Program-made: the position numbers and the translations under genes | Notes under the pieces: model-generated | What the model saw: the letters and a program-made list of their open reading frames with translations, nothing else | Told to the model about the DNA's origin: nothing | The model's database searches: none | IMG/VR virus record: IMGVR_UViG_3300042371_001175 | Location: 1-34,879 of that record | Strand: one strand, 5' to 3' | Length of the DNA: 34,879 bases | Origin: a virus | Shown here: in pieces, positions 17,016-24,372 of the stretch | How the letters are laid out: each line of letters begins with the position of its first letter | How positions within the stretch are numbered: position 1 is the first letter of the stretch

Positions 17016-17930
17016 TTAGCCACGTGCCAATTTGGCGAAGTAGCTAAGGGTATCGTCTTCCTCATCGGAAGAACTACCTCCACCGACCGATTCCGGTTCA
17101 GGCTCTGCAGCCACACGACCGGCAGGAGCAGCCGAACGAGTCTCGTCGAGCGTAACGGATTCTGCAGTCGTCAGTGTCTCGCTAAGCGCCTCTTGACCCA
17201 GGACTTCACTGAGCTTACGCTTCAGTTCCGCATAGGTCTTATAGTTGGCAGGATCAGTGAAGTCCTTGAGCGAATAGATCGCATTGTAGACATTCTCCAG
17301 ACGAGTCTCGTCACCTGCATACAATTCCGAGGCGCCATCGAATTCTGACTTATCGTAGTTACGATAGCCTTCGACCTGACGAATCTTGAGCTTGAAGTTT
17401 GCACCTGCCCACAGATCGAACGGATTGATTGGCTTCTCATCCTGGAACTGGGGTTGCATGATGTCCATGACCTTATCGAAGATCTTCTTTCCGTACTTGT
17501 AAAGGAAAACTTTACCCTCATTGGCCGGATTCGAAGGATCGCTGACGACCAAGATATTCGAGACGTAGTGCAAGCGACGCTTGCGAATACGAGCGATTTC
17601 CTTATCTTCTTCGCGACCAGAATTCCAGAGCACCGAGTTGATCTCGCTGACAGGATCGGGTTGACCGATAGATGTCAATGAATTCTCAATATACCAACGG
17701 CCAGTTGGTCCTTTGAAACCGTGATCCCAGAAGCGTACCCAAGGGAGGTCTTCTCCTTCTTTTGCTGGAAGGAAACGAATGACTGCATATCCGTTTCCGG
17801 CCTTATCTACAGTAGGACTCCAGAGACGATCATCTCCATAAGTCTTAGTGGTGTTGCTAATCTTTTCCGCGGCACTCACGAGTTTATCGATGGAGGCGGA
17901 ACGATTTTGTTTTAGTTTTTCGAACGACAT
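17016..17930 (-). CDS. 32: Single-stranded DNA-binding protein gp32
   Basis: 304 aa (T4: 301). Basic N-terminus MSFEKLKQNRSASIDKLV for cooperativity, an OB-type core (YAVIRFLPAKEGEDLPWVRF, FKGPTGRWYIENSLTSIGQ, LHYVSNILVVSDPSNPANEG, KYGKKIFDKVMDIMQP), and an acidic tail (SSSDEEDDTLSYFAKLARG) that in T4 contacts replication partners. The cysteines that bind zinc in T4 gp32 are absent, as I recall for cyanophage relatives. gp32 coats lagging and recombination strands and recruits gp59. Monocistronic, with its own promoter upstream and a terminator downstream. Confidence 0.95.
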   Translation of the reverse strand: MSFEKLKQNRSASIDKLVSAAEKISNTTKTYGDDRLWSPTVDKAGNGYAVIRFLPAKEGEDLPWVRFWDHGFKGPTGRWYIENSLTSIGQPDPVSEINSVLWNSGREEDKEIARIRKRRLHYVSNILVVSDPSNPANEGKVFLYKYGKKIFDKVMDIMQPQFQDEKPINPFDLWAGANFKLKIRQVEGYRNYDKSEFDGASELYAGDETRLENVYNAIYSLKDFTDPANYKTYAELKRKLSEVLGQEALSETLTTAESVTLDETRSAAPAGRVAAEPEPESVGGGSSSDEEDDTLSYFAKLARG

Positions 17931-17932
17931 AT

Positions 17933-17946
17933 TATTACGGTGTATT
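17933..17946 (-). promoter_or_regulatory. Shared leader motif AATACACCGTAATA before gp32
   Basis: This 14-nt sequence ends 2 nt before the gp32 ATG. The same 14 nt with the same 2-nt spacing precede the start at 20433. gp32 represses its own translation in T4, so an RNA operator is one explanation. Confidence 0.5.
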
Positions 17947-17971
17947 TTGGGGTTGTATTGTTGTATTGCGG

Positions 17972-18001
17972 AGTATAACCATTCATTTGGTCAGGTGTCT
18001 A
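17972..18001 (-). promoter_or_regulatory. Sigma70-like promoter of gp32
   Basis: TAGACA (17996-18001), 18-nt spacer, TATACT (17972-17977) on the minus strand, about 40 nt before ATG 17930. Differs from the accessory-gene promoter family (16-nt spacer, TAGGAT). Confidence 0.5.
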
Positions 18002-18020
18002 TTGTACCATTTTCTTGAGC

Positions 18021-18662
18021 TCATGTAAATGTTTTAATTACGGTGAGCTTACTTTTTTCTATATTGACACGAGACTCGATGAACGGTTTGTAACGAATCA
18101 TCTTATGGAACATTTCTTCAAACATTCCTAGAGGATCAATTACGACTTTATTTATCCGAGGAATAAAGTTCAGGAGCACGTCGAGTACGACCACGGACTC
18201 GAGTGAGATTTTTTGAGATTGATAGAGTTCGATGATTAGTGGCACAGAACGACCCGAACTCAGATTGAAAGCCGCATCGAAATTGCATGATCGCCTTTCG
18301 CATTGTTCTTTGAGCGTAGCGATGTCCTCGCCGAAGCCGTAATCCAATCGCTGCATTCGAGAGATCCAATTCATCGGAGCCGAGTCATTCATCGTTCCTA
18401 CCCAGGAATTCCCTTCCAGATAATTCGCCAAGAAGAACGTAATCATGTCCGGTTTCTTTGGATATTTCTTGGCAACCTTTTCGAAGAAGTACCTATCTTT
18501 TCGGGCATTGAACGCGCTCTGACTCAACCTAGGACCTTTAAAGTTGAACTTAAAGGCATCGAACGTTCCCTTATCAAAGTGAAGCTTGATCGCCATATAG
18601 GTCGACCAGGCATCGAAGGGTGACATTCTCGACGGGGGCATTTGGGTCGTTAAGGTACTCAA
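18021..18662 (-). CDS. 59: Helicase loader gp59
   Basis: 213 aa (T4: 217). The pattern SPFDAWSTYMAIKLHFDKGT, FNARKDRYFFEKVAKKY, then FFLANYLEGNSWVGTM and KISLESVVVLDVLLNFI follows gp59. The protein loads the gp41 helicase onto gp32-coated forked DNA, so its position 90 nt from gp32 is functionally sensible. Its ATG overlaps the gp33 stop by 4 nt. ATG codons at 12 and 20 are possible but the overlap supports the first. Confidence 0.88.
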   Translation of the reverse strand: MSTLTTQMPPSRMSPFDAWSTYMAIKLHFDKGTFDAFKFNFKGPRLSQSAFNARKDRYFFEKVAKKYPKKPDMITFFLANYLEGNSWVGTMNDSAPMNWISRMQRLDYGFGEDIATLKEQCERRSCNFDAAFNLSSGRSVPLIIELYQSQKISLESVVVLDVLLNFIPRINKVVIDPLGMFEEMFHKMIRYKPFIESRVNIEKSKLTVIKTFT

Positions 18663-18928
18663 TCGTCGAAAAGGGTATTGATTCTTGGAAGTATATTGTT
18701 GCGTCGCGCCTCGGCTTCTAGCTTCTCTCGAAGAGAACCAGTGACGATCTTTGCTATATCCTCGGCATCGATGCCAGTATCATCACAGATATGAATGATC
18801 GACTCGAGGTAAGTCATATGATCTCGTGATACCAACTTTTCGACTCGGGTGGATAATTGTTCTGTGGTTAATACTACTACCTTTGGCGGAGACGCAGGGG
18901 ATTCTTTCTGTGGGATAAGTGTTGACAT
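18659..18928 (-). CDS. 33: Late transcription co-activator gp33-like
   Basis: 89 aa (T4 gp33: 112). The conserved core is MTYLESIIHICDDTGIDAED followed by IAKIVTGSLREKLEAEA and NILPRINTLF. gp33 bridges the phage late sigma factor gp55, the host polymerase and the sliding clamp. Its presence agrees with the exact TATAAATA late octamers in this window; a gp55 gene is not in view. Co-transcribed with gp59 (4-nt overlap) and starting 6 nt after the 408-aa gene. Confidence 0.82.
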   Translation of the reverse strand: MSTLIPQKESPASPPKVVVLTTEQLSTRVEKLVSRDHMTYLESIIHICDDTGIDAEDIAKIVTGSLREKLEAEARRNNILPRINTLFDD

Positions 18929-18934
18929 GATGTG

Positions 18935-20161
18935 TTAGATTTTTGATTCGATGACTCGTAGCAAAATGATATGCTCATTGATGCGACCGTTCGGAAGTTT
19001 CTTCTTGATCTTCGGATCATCAAATAGCTTCTCGAGTTGCTTAGGTGTGCTAGAGATGATTGAATTCAGTGTCGCCGGTGGCTTCCTGAGAGTCGTGGTG
19101 AAGCTCAAGGAAGGATCAAAGTTCTTGATCGAGCATCCTTTGACTTCGAACCCTGCTGCTCCCTTGGCGTGATATACGCTGAGCTGGCGATACTTCGTAT
19201 TAAAGACATAAAGCCGTTGAGCCGTAGGGATTCGAAGGGGAGAAACCGAATCGAGGTTATAGTCCTGTGAGTTCTGTTGGTACTTCATCTTAGACACTTG
19301 CTTAGTCGCGTCCTTGGTCTTCTTGACACGTGGCGCGCGTTGAGCCTTCTTGACCTTACCGTATTTCTGTACTTCTTCCATCATCGACTGAAGCGCCTTG
19401 ATGCGATTTTTCAAGGCGGGTTTGGTCAGATATGAGAAACCTTCAATAGCATCGGCATCAGTCTTATCATGAGCATGCTGATATTCTATGAGATGATTTT
19501 GAATCCAGGATTCGATAAAGACACAACCTGTGGCTGGAATGCCATTATCTCGAATGTACGAAGTCAAAGCCAGAGGAGTCACCTGGACATCTGAGGTGCA
19601 CCATGCATCCATCATCTCCTCGAGCAGCGAGATAACATCCTTATCGACTTTGATTTGTACACGTTCGATGGGAGACAAATAAAGCTCAGGAGCCTTTCTT
19701 TTGACCTCAGCCGGTATAGAACTAGCAATCACCCGAAGAGTCTGGAGCACGTCGTTAAGCTCTCGCTTGACGAGTACCTTATCATCCTTAGCGATCGCAC
19801 CCTCAGTGAAAGGGAGTTCATCAAAATATTCCTGGGCATTTGGATGGATCGAAGGCATCCCTCGATCCATCGCCCGGACTAACTTGCCAATCGTAGAAGG
19901 CATCACATTAGGATTTGCGGAGCTGATCATGCCAATGTCTTCTTTCGAATAACCTTCGCGCTTCATGAAAGCCAGGACTGCTGGTTTCATATCAGCCGTA
20001 GTGAGGTAATAGTTGTAGAAGTTCAGCATACGTGAACGCGTGCGAAAGAACCGTTCGAGGTCCCACTTTTCCCAACCTAACCATTCTGGTTCCTCACCTG
20101 TCCATTTTGAATCCGGAGCGAGGACTCGACCAGCTCTGAATGCTCCCTTTGTGATTGCCAT
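18935..20161 (-). CDS. Conserved phage protein of replication block, function unknown (408 aa)
   Basis: Start taken at ATG 20161 (MAITKGAFRAGRVLAPDSKW), 5 nt after the upstream stop; the longer frame to 20215 overlaps that gene. The N-terminal half is mixed helical with an aromatic-rich stretch (PEWLGWEKWDLERFFRTRSR); residues ~270-310 are very basic (KVKKAQRAPRVKKTKDATKQ), suggesting nucleic acid binding. I do not recognise a family. It is in one operon with gp33 and gp59, so a replication or transcription role is plausible by context only. Confidence 0.75.
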   Translation of the reverse strand: MAITKGAFRAGRVLAPDSKWTGEEPEWLGWEKWDLERFFRTRSRMLNFYNYYLTTADMKPAVLAFMKREGYSKEDIGMISSANPNVMPSTIGKLVRAMDRGMPSIHPNAQEYFDELPFTEGAIAKDDKVLVKRELNDVLQTLRVIASSIPAEVKRKAPELYLSPIERVQIKVDKDVISLLEEMMDAWCTSDVQVTPLALTSYIRDNGIPATGCVFIESWIQNHLIEYQHAHDKTDADAIEGFSYLTKPALKNRIKALQSMMEEVQKYGKVKKAQRAPRVKKTKDATKQVSKMKYQQNSQDYNLDSVSPLRIPTAQRLYVFNTKYRQLSVYHAKGAAGFEVKGCSIKNFDPSLSFTTTLRKPPATLNSIISSTPKQLEKLFDDPKIKKKLPNGRINEHIILLRVIESKI

Positions 20162-20166
20162 ATAGA

Positions 20167-20433
20167 TTACAGTAGGTTGAAGTGAGTAACGTTTTCGACG
20201 ATGAAGGAACGCCATCCTTTGGCATCGATGTCATATACAGCCACGACATCTTGATTCTCTTTGGTAGGTTTATCACCCTTAGGACGAAATTCAGCAGGAA
20301 TGAATTCTGACTTACGTGTGCATTTCATGGTACGTTCGGTGCCATCTAGCTTTTCGAAGGTAACGGTGCAAAGGCAATTGTTAAGGGTATCGACGATGAA
20401 TTCGCGATTTTGTTTTGGTGCAGTGGTGTTCAT
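20167..20433 (-). CDS. Small SH3/WYL-like phage protein
   Basis: 88 aa. The pattern LDGTERTMKCTRKSEFIP ... VVAVYDIDAKGWRSFIVENV resembles small phage proteins with an SH3-like barrel often annotated DUF2693 or WYL-type. Function unknown. It is the first gene of the gp33-gp59 operon and shares a 14-nt leader with gp32. Confidence 0.7.
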   Translation of the reverse strand: MNTTAPKQNREFIVDTLNNCLCTVTFEKLDGTERTMKCTRKSEFIPAEFRPKGDKPTKENQDVVAVYDIDAKGWRSFIVENVTHFNLL

Positions 20434-20435
20434 TG

Positions 20436-20473
20436 TATTACGGTGTATTGTGTTTTGTTGGTGAATGATTATA
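20436..20473 (-). promoter_or_regulatory. Leader motif and -10 element of the gp33-gp59 operon
   Basis: AATACACCGTAATA at 20436-20449, 2 nt before ATG, identical to the gp32 leader. A TATAAT hexamer lies at 20468-20473, at the end of the upstream gene; no convincing -35 is seen. Confidence 0.45.
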
Positions 20474-20672
20474 GAGAAATTGGATTGAAGGTCGAAGAGG
20501 TCAAGAGCTTTTCAAGCTCTTGCTCGACGATCGAGTCATAGTCATTCTCAGACGAGGTGGTCTTGCTCTCATTAACCGAGAATTGCTTGATCAGGCGTTG
20601 CTCGGCAGCGTGGCGTTGAGCGATTTCGGCGATGAGATTCTTACGAGCGGAGGTGTCAATTTTAGTTTTCAT
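20469..20672 (-). CDS. Small charged protein, unknown (67 aa)
   Basis: 67 aa, helical and charged (ARKNLIAEIAQRHAAEQRLI then SIVEQELEKLLTSS), no membrane segment or known motif. ATG lies directly behind the accessory promoter and leader at 20673-20737, which supports it as a gene. It reads into the operon starting at 20433. Confidence 0.65.
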   Translation of the reverse strand: MKTKIDTSARKNLIAEIAQRHAAEQRLIKQFSVNESKTTSSENDYDSIVEQELEKLLTSSTFNPISL

Positions 20673-20737
20673 AATATAGAGGAGGTAGGGTGGTTTCAGT
20701 TACAGGAGGATCCTATCAAAAAGAGGGGAAATGTAAA
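20673..20737 (-). promoter_or_regulatory. Accessory-gene promoter with conserved leader, copy 1
   Basis: Minus strand TTTACA (20732-20737), 16-nt spacer, TAGGAT (20710-20715). The leader contains GTAACTGAAACCACCC and no Shine-Dalgarno sequence before ATG 20672. Confidence 0.8.
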
Positions 20738-20771
20738 TGCTTTTTTTCATTAAAAGTGAAACTATTTTCGC

Positions 20772-21056
20772 TTACGCAGGGACTGCGACCACGAAATGAC
20801 CGCAGCAATTGCTGACAACATAACCGATAAAACCGTCTTCATCGAATGGCTTGATCCAATCACCGCCAACAACCCAGACTCCATTGATGCCGAGGGTGTT
20901 CTTATAACCATCGCTCTGAGTGGCAGGAGAGAATTTGCCGGAACGTTGTTCGCAACAATCAGTCATGCCATCGAAGGCGCTCTTAACGGCGACGTGTAGG
21001 TTAGGGCGATTCTTATTGATGAAGGACTTCAGAGTGGCAAGAGTTGGCTTTTTCAT
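20772..21056 (-). CDS. Small phage protein, unknown (94 aa)
   Basis: Start at ATG 21056 (MKKPTLATLKSFINKNRPNL), directly behind the promoter/leader; the longer frame to 21125 would run through the promoter. The C-terminus has SDGYKNTLGINGVWVVGGDW and FIGYVVSNCCGHFVVAVP. Similar small proteins occur in many phages without a known function. Single-gene unit. Confidence 0.65.
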   Translation of the reverse strand: MKKPTLATLKSFINKNRPNLHVAVKSAFDGMTDCCEQRSGKFSPATQSDGYKNTLGINGVWVVGGDWIKPFDEDGFIGYVVSNCCGHFVVAVPA

Positions 21057-21124
21057 AATGTAGTAGTGTTGTTGTAGTAGGTTGCTTACAAGGAGGATCC
21101 TACCATATTCTGGCCCCCTGTACA
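21057..21124 (-). promoter_or_regulatory. Accessory-gene promoter, copy 2 (divergent leader)
   Basis: TGTACA (21119-21124), 16-nt spacer, TAGGAT (21097-21102). The leader starts like the others but then diverges (GTAAGCAACCTACTACAACA). Confidence 0.75.
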
Positions 21125-21180
21125 CATCTTTTTACATAAAATGTGAAAATAATTTAGCTCCTTAGGTGGGGGAGAGGCAT

Positions 21181-21504
21181 CTAGATCGTGGCATGCAAGC
21201 TCTCAAGGATTTCTTCAAAGATTTCACAGTCAGAGAAATACGAATCAAAGGTGTAGACATAACCACCATGAAAGACGTAGCATATCATCTGAGCAGCATA
21301 GTGCGTATATAACACTTCTCCCCGATATTCGATGCGTCGGGAATCATGAATATCTGACATGAAATCCTCTTTCCAATTTTTTGTTTCTTCGGCTCCATAA
21401 AAATCTTTAAATTTATGCTTGACGGCTACTTTGCTGCCTTGTAAGATGCATTCATAGAACACATGATCCTTAAGATTATTTAGTGAGATGGCAAATTTTT
21501 TCAT
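21181..21504 (-). CDS. Unknown protein downstream of the lysozyme and small membrane gene
   Basis: 107 aa from ATG 21504 (MKKFAISLNNLKDHVFYECI). The upstream in-frame ATG at 21534 would overlap the small membrane gene. Acidic C-terminus (FDSYFSDCEIFEEILESL), Tyr- and His-rich middle. No family recognised. It starts 1 nt after the stop of the membrane ORF, so it belongs to the endolysin operon. Confidence 0.6.
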   Translation of the reverse strand: MKKFAISLNNLKDHVFYECILQGSKVAVKHKFKDFYGAEETKNWKEDFMSDIHDSRRIEYRGEVLYTHYAAQMICYVFHGGYVYTFDSYFSDCEIFEEILESLHATI

Positions 21505-21505
21505 A

Positions 21506-21670
21506 TTATTTTTTAGTGGTGGCTGAGAGCACAAGGAACAATCCTGCCAGTACGCTATAGGTATTATCCAATGAGCCGATCATTAGCAACAATCCTGCCA
21601 TAGTGGTGAATAGTTGAGGGATGACATCATTCGACTTTGGTTTCTGTTGGTTATCGGGTGGTGTAGACAT
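21506..21670 (-). CDS. Small two-segment membrane protein, candidate holin (54 aa)
   Basis: 54 aa. After a polar N-terminus (MSTPPDNQQKPKSNDVIPQL) come two hydrophobic segments, FTTMAGLLLMIGSL (about 21-34) and YSVLAGLFLVLSA (about 38-50), joined by a short turn, then a Lys-Lys end. Both segments contain the same MAG/LAGL core. Small phage proteins with two transmembrane helices next to a signal-bearing endolysin are often holins or pinholins. It starts 3 nt after the endolysin stop and ends 1 nt before the next ATG, a tight operon. Segments are rather short, so membrane insertion is likely but not certain. Confidence 0.6.
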   Translation of the reverse strand: MSTPPDNQQKPKSNDVIPQLFTTMAGLLLMIGSLDNTYSVLAGLFLVLSATTKK

Positions 21671-21673
21671 AAA

Positions 21674-22312
21674 TTAAATTTGTTTCCAAAGGTTGACTTC
21701 CCAGGCGCGCCGCCGCTCAAGTCCCTTTAGGACCTTACCTTTCACGGTACAATACTTCGGCATGAGACGAGTGACACTGTCATAGTTTCCGGAGTTAAGG
21801 CGACCTTTACCTGAGATGAGTTGAAGTAGGTTGCCTTCCCCACAGTTGTAGGTGAACGATGCGAGGGCATACATTTGCGGTTCGGTCAATTTGACCTTGA
21901 CATGCTTTCGAACGACGGCGCAATGAACGTTGAGCTTTGTGTCTAGGATACGACGGGCATCAGGAAGGGAAACGAAGTTCCTATCGACTAGTTTCTTATC
22001 GGTGAAGCCATAACCAATCGTAGGTACGCCGGCGGGGCAAATATAGGTGGTGGCAAAGTATTTTTCGAAGTTCTCGATGCCAGAGCGAGTGATTTCTTTC
22101 CAGTTGTTTTTCGGAGTGGTCAATTTACCCTTAACGAGGAGTGGCGTAGGCTGTAACTTGCCTTTGACAAGGACCGGCTCGGTCTGTAACTTGCCTTTGA
22201 CGAGGATAGCTTTTTTTGGTAAGATCTTATCTAAGGGATTCACCTTCATCGCATGAGTCAGACAAGCAATCGTCGAGGCTAATGCGATGAAGGTGATTAA
22301 CTTATATTTCAT
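21674..22312 (-). CDS. Endolysin, GH24 lysozyme with N-terminal signal and 11-residue repeats
   Basis: 212 aa. N-terminal hydrophobic stretch MKYKLITFIALASTIACLTH is a signal peptide or signal-anchor, so export could be Sec-dependent. Residues ~36-67 hold three copies of an 11-residue unit (x-LVKGKL-x4). The catalytic domain shows Glu83, Cys92 and Thr98 in the E-8aa-C-5aa-T arrangement of P21-type lysozymes, then TIGYGFT and later SFTYNCGEGNLLQL. It cuts peptidoglycan glycan strands at lysis. It lies behind an accessory-type promoter, not a late octamer, and is followed by a small membrane protein. Confidence 0.9.
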   Translation of the reverse strand: MKYKLITFIALASTIACLTHAMKVNPLDKILPKKAILVKGKLQTEPVLVKGKLQPTPLLVKGKLTTPKNNWKEITRSGIENFEKYFATTYICPAGVPTIGYGFTDKKLVDRNFVSLPDARRILDTKLNVHCAVVRKHVKVKLTEPQMYALASFTYNCGEGNLLQLISGKGRLNSGNYDSVTRLMPKYCTVKGKVLKGLERRRAWEVNLWKQI

Positions 22313-22368
22313 GATGTAGGGTGGTCTCAGTTACAAGAGGATCCTACCATATTCTGGGCCTTTGTACA
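22313..22368 (-). promoter_or_regulatory. Accessory-gene promoter with conserved leader, copy 3 (endolysin)
   Basis: TGTACA (22363-22368), 16-nt spacer, TAGGAT (22341-22346), leader GTAACTGAGACCACCC before ATG 22312. Confidence 0.8.
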
Positions 22369-22388
22369 TGCTTTTTTTCGTACAAAAA

Positions 22389-22625
22389 CTAAACTTTTTG
22401 AGCAGCATTCCAAACTGCCCGGGCGAATTCCTCGTCATTATCAAGGACGAGTGTTGGGCATCCATTATCTGGATCGTTCCACCAAACGTCAAAAGACTCC
22501 ATTACGCGTGAGTTTTTACGCCAACGTTCGGCTTCGGCTTTCCAAAGATCTCTATCGTTGATAGCGGCATCATAATCCTTTTTGAGTTGAAGGATCATTC
22601 GTGTTTCTTGTTGTTCGATTGTCAT
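22389..22625 (-). CDS. Small phage protein, unknown (78 aa)
   Basis: Start at ATG 22625 (MTIEQQETRMILQLKKDYDA). N-terminal helix rich in Lys/Asp, then SFDVWWNDPDNGCPTLVLDN and a helical end. The upstream in-frame ATG at 22670 would add a hydrophobic stretch and nearly meets the neighbour. No family recognised; no member of the common promoter family precedes it. Confidence 0.6.
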   Translation of the reverse strand: MTIEQQETRMILQLKKDYDAAINDRDLWKAEAERWRKNSRVMESFDVWWNDPDNGCPTLVLDNDEEFARAVWNAAQKV

Positions 22626-22679
22626 GATGTGTAGGTGTAGAGAATAGTGAGTGTATAGAAATAGAATCAAAAGATCATA

Positions 22680-22952
22680 TTATTTAAATATCCACACATA
22701 GATTTGAAGCAGGATGAGCACATTGAAAATGTAAAAATTTATCCTAGATGAAAAATCTTGTCCTTTCATTTGTGTGGCAAGGTTTAAGATGACCATACCG
22801 ATCCAAATAAAAACCAATTGACTTTCGAGATGAAATACTACTCGTGAAAGGTACGAGATCCAGAACGTAGGCAATATCCAAAATATAGAAAATCCCAGGA
22901 TTTGCACCGGAATTGTGTATGTTTTTTCCTCTTCAATATTCTTCTGTTGCAT
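22680..22952 (-). CDS. Small integral membrane protein (90 aa)
   Basis: Three hydrophobic segments: IPVQILGFSIFWILPTFWIS (about 14-33), LVFIWIGMVILNLA (46-59) and INFYIFNVLILLQIYVWIF (71-89). Charged loops between them. Function unknown; an inner-membrane role such as superinfection control or lysis timing is possible but not shown. The start overlaps the end of the upstream gene by 20 nt. Confidence 0.6.
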   Translation of the reverse strand: MQQKNIEEEKTYTIPVQILGFSIFWILPTFWISYLSRVVFHLESQLVFIWIGMVILNLATQMKGQDFSSRINFYIFNVLILLQIYVWIFK

Positions 22953-23229
22953 AAAAATTGGCTAGTCGATTTTGTTTCGTGATTCGCTCTTCGCGTTCGA
23001 GTAAGATCTGATTGATTCTATCTTTGATAGAAGGCCAAGAAAGATATTGCCCGGCCTGATCCTCGGTAACTGCCTGTTTGTCGGTGATGTCATATGTTCC
23101 CTTATGATAATCATGAAAATACCCGATTACTTTATATGGAATGCCATCGATGATCGCCAAATCAGTAATGGTCCTACCATTTGAGTTGATGAAGTTAATT
23201 GACTTTATTAGTTTTTGGATGTTTGTCAT
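22933..23229 (-). CDS. Unknown soluble protein (98 aa)
   Basis: 98 aa: helical start, GRTITDLAIIDGIPYKVIGY beta-type middle, and a long charged helix at the end (RINQILLEREERITKQNRLA). No family recognised. It starts 20 nt downstream of tRNA-Arg, so both may share one transcript. Confidence 0.6.
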   Translation of the reverse strand: MTNIQKLIKSINFINSNGRTITDLAIIDGIPYKVIGYFHDYHKGTYDITDKQAVTEDQAGQYLSWPSIKDRINQILLEREERITKQNRLANFYATEEY

Positions 23230-23249
23230 ATGTTGTGTCTTTAAAATAA

Positions 23250-23324
23250 TGGTGGGTCGTGTAGGAATCGAACCTACATTGGCGGATTAGAAATCCGAAG
23301 TCCTATCCGTTGAACGAACGACCC
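23250..23324 (-). tRNA. tRNA-Arg (anticodon TCT)
   Basis: 75 nt with encoded CCA. Acceptor GGGTCGT/ACGACCC, anticodon loop TTTCTAA, T-arm GTAGG-TTCGATT-CCTAC. Reads AGA; the top anticodon-stem pair (27-43) is a mismatch. Confidence 0.93.
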
Positions 23325-23348
23325 GGGACTAATTTACTTATAGAGCGA

Positions 23349-23684
23349 TCAATAATTATAAGTGCGGACATAGACGTCAAGCGTCGCCGCGTCCTTGATA
23401 GCAATCCGTTGATAGGCACCGGCACCAAAACCCCAACCAAATGAGCGTTGCTTTTTGCAAGCATCGCGATAACCTTGAGCGTTCGGGTTATTCTTGCCGA
23501 GACGACCAAAGATGTCGATCTTGGCAACCCGGCGTTGATGTCCATGCTCGCTCAGCGCTTTAATCTTTTCCTGGAGGTTAAAAATGCGAATTTCCTTTCG
23601 AAGTTGAACAATATGGGCGAGGTCATTATTGTCATTGGCGACGGAGAAGCGATATGATTCGGTGCGATTTGGATGTATTGTCAT
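23349..23684 (-). CDS. Unknown basic protein (111 aa)
   Basis: 111 aa with the sequence KIKALSEHGHQRRVAKIDIF, GRLGKNNPNAQGYRDACKK, then an aromatic/Gly stretch RSFGWGFGAGAYQRIAI. Such small proteins recur in T4-like accessory regions without known function. ATG lies behind a full copy of the promoter and leader. Single-gene unit. Confidence 0.65.
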   Translation of the reverse strand: MTIHPNRTESYRFSVANDNNDLAHIVQLRKEIRIFNLQEKIKALSEHGHQRRVAKIDIFGRLGKNNPNAQGYRDACKKQRSFGWGFGAGAYQRIAIKDAATLDVYVRTYNY

Positions 23685-23740
23685 AATGTAGGGTGGTTTC
23701 AGTTACAAGAGGATCCTATCAAAAAGAGGGGCAATGTAAA
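23685..23740 (-). promoter_or_regulatory. Accessory-gene promoter with conserved leader, copy 4
   Basis: TTTACA (23735-23740), 16-nt spacer, TAGGAT (23713-23718); leader GTAACTGAAACCACCC followed by TACATT and ATG. Confidence 0.82.
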
Positions 23741-23749
23741 TGCTTTTTT

Positions 23750-23974
23750 TCAATAGAATGTGATTCGCGAGACGAGGTGCTCAAATTCAGCCAAAGGCAC
23801 CTCGCGAACGCAGGCATCGCGCATAGATTTTTTGGCATAAGGTGACCAAGGGGTCGGTCCGTAGGCATCGACCAAAGCTTGTTGTTTGGTGTCCCCCGTA
23901 CCGAGGATGCAGGAACCGGCATGAATTCCGGATTGTTTAGATACGATGAACTTGGTAGCGGTGTTGTTTGTCAT
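23750..23974 (-). CDS. Small protein, unknown (74 aa)
   Basis: 74 aa: TKFIVSKQSGIHAGSCILGT, GDTKQQALVDAYGPTPWSPY, then a charged C-terminus. The fold looks like one small alpha/beta unit; no family recognised. Own promoter and leader. Confidence 0.62.
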   Translation of the reverse strand: MTNNTATKFIVSKQSGIHAGSCILGTGDTKQQALVDAYGPTPWSPYAKKSMRDACVREVPLAEFEHLVSRITFY

Positions 23975-24032
23975 AATGTAGTAGGTGGTCTCAGTTACAA
24001 GGGTATCCTATCACAATAAGGGCCCATGTAAA
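23975..24032 (-). promoter_or_regulatory. Accessory-gene promoter with conserved leader, copy 5
   Basis: TTTACA (24027-24032), 16-nt spacer, TAGGAT (24005-24010); leader GTAACTGAGACCACC. Confidence 0.8.
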
Positions 24033-24060
24033 TGCTTTTTTTACATAAAAGTGAAACTAT

Positions 24061-24372
24061 TTAGAAAGCATTTGCAAAAACATAGCGAGTTGAAATGCTC
24101 CACTTTTCCCAAACAATCGCATCATCTGCTTCATCAACTCCGACATAAAGAACTGTTTTGAGCAGTTTAGCGGGGCGAGTGCCACGACCAGCTGTGCCGA
24201 ATGGACCTTCGGTTTCGCCGCAATAGAGGGTATGGGTGGCTCCGCGTTCGGCAGCCCAATCGCAAGGAGCTCCTTGGAAAACAACATGCTCTTTTTTGTA
24301 TTCTTGTTCAATGACTCCAGTAATTGTTGTTTTTCTGGCGCGCAATTTGTCTTCTAAGGGATAGTAGCTCAT
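24061..24372 (-). CDS. Unknown protein (103 aa)
   Basis: 103 aa: basic N-terminus (LEDKLRARKTTITGVIEQEY), GAPCDWAAERGATHTLYCGE, Gly/Arg middle (GPFGTAGRGTRPAKLL), and VGVDEADDAIVWEKW. No family recognised. Own promoter and leader directly upstream. Confidence 0.62.
   Translation of the reverse strand: MSYYPLEDKLRARKTTITGVIEQEYKKEHVVFQGAPCDWAAERGATHTLYCGETEGPFGTAGRGTRPAKLLKTVLYVGVDEADDAIVWEKWSISTRYVFANAF

Noticed and set aside
20772-21125. Long start (21125) of the 94-aa gene
   Set aside because: It would begin in the -35 box of the promoter that drives the gene; the ATG at 21056 follows the leader as in the other copies.
22389-22670. Upstream start at 22670 for the 78-aa gene
   Set aside because: The extra residues are an AT-rich hydrophobic stretch that runs to within 10 nt of the neighbouring stop; the internal ATG gives a normal polar N-terminus.
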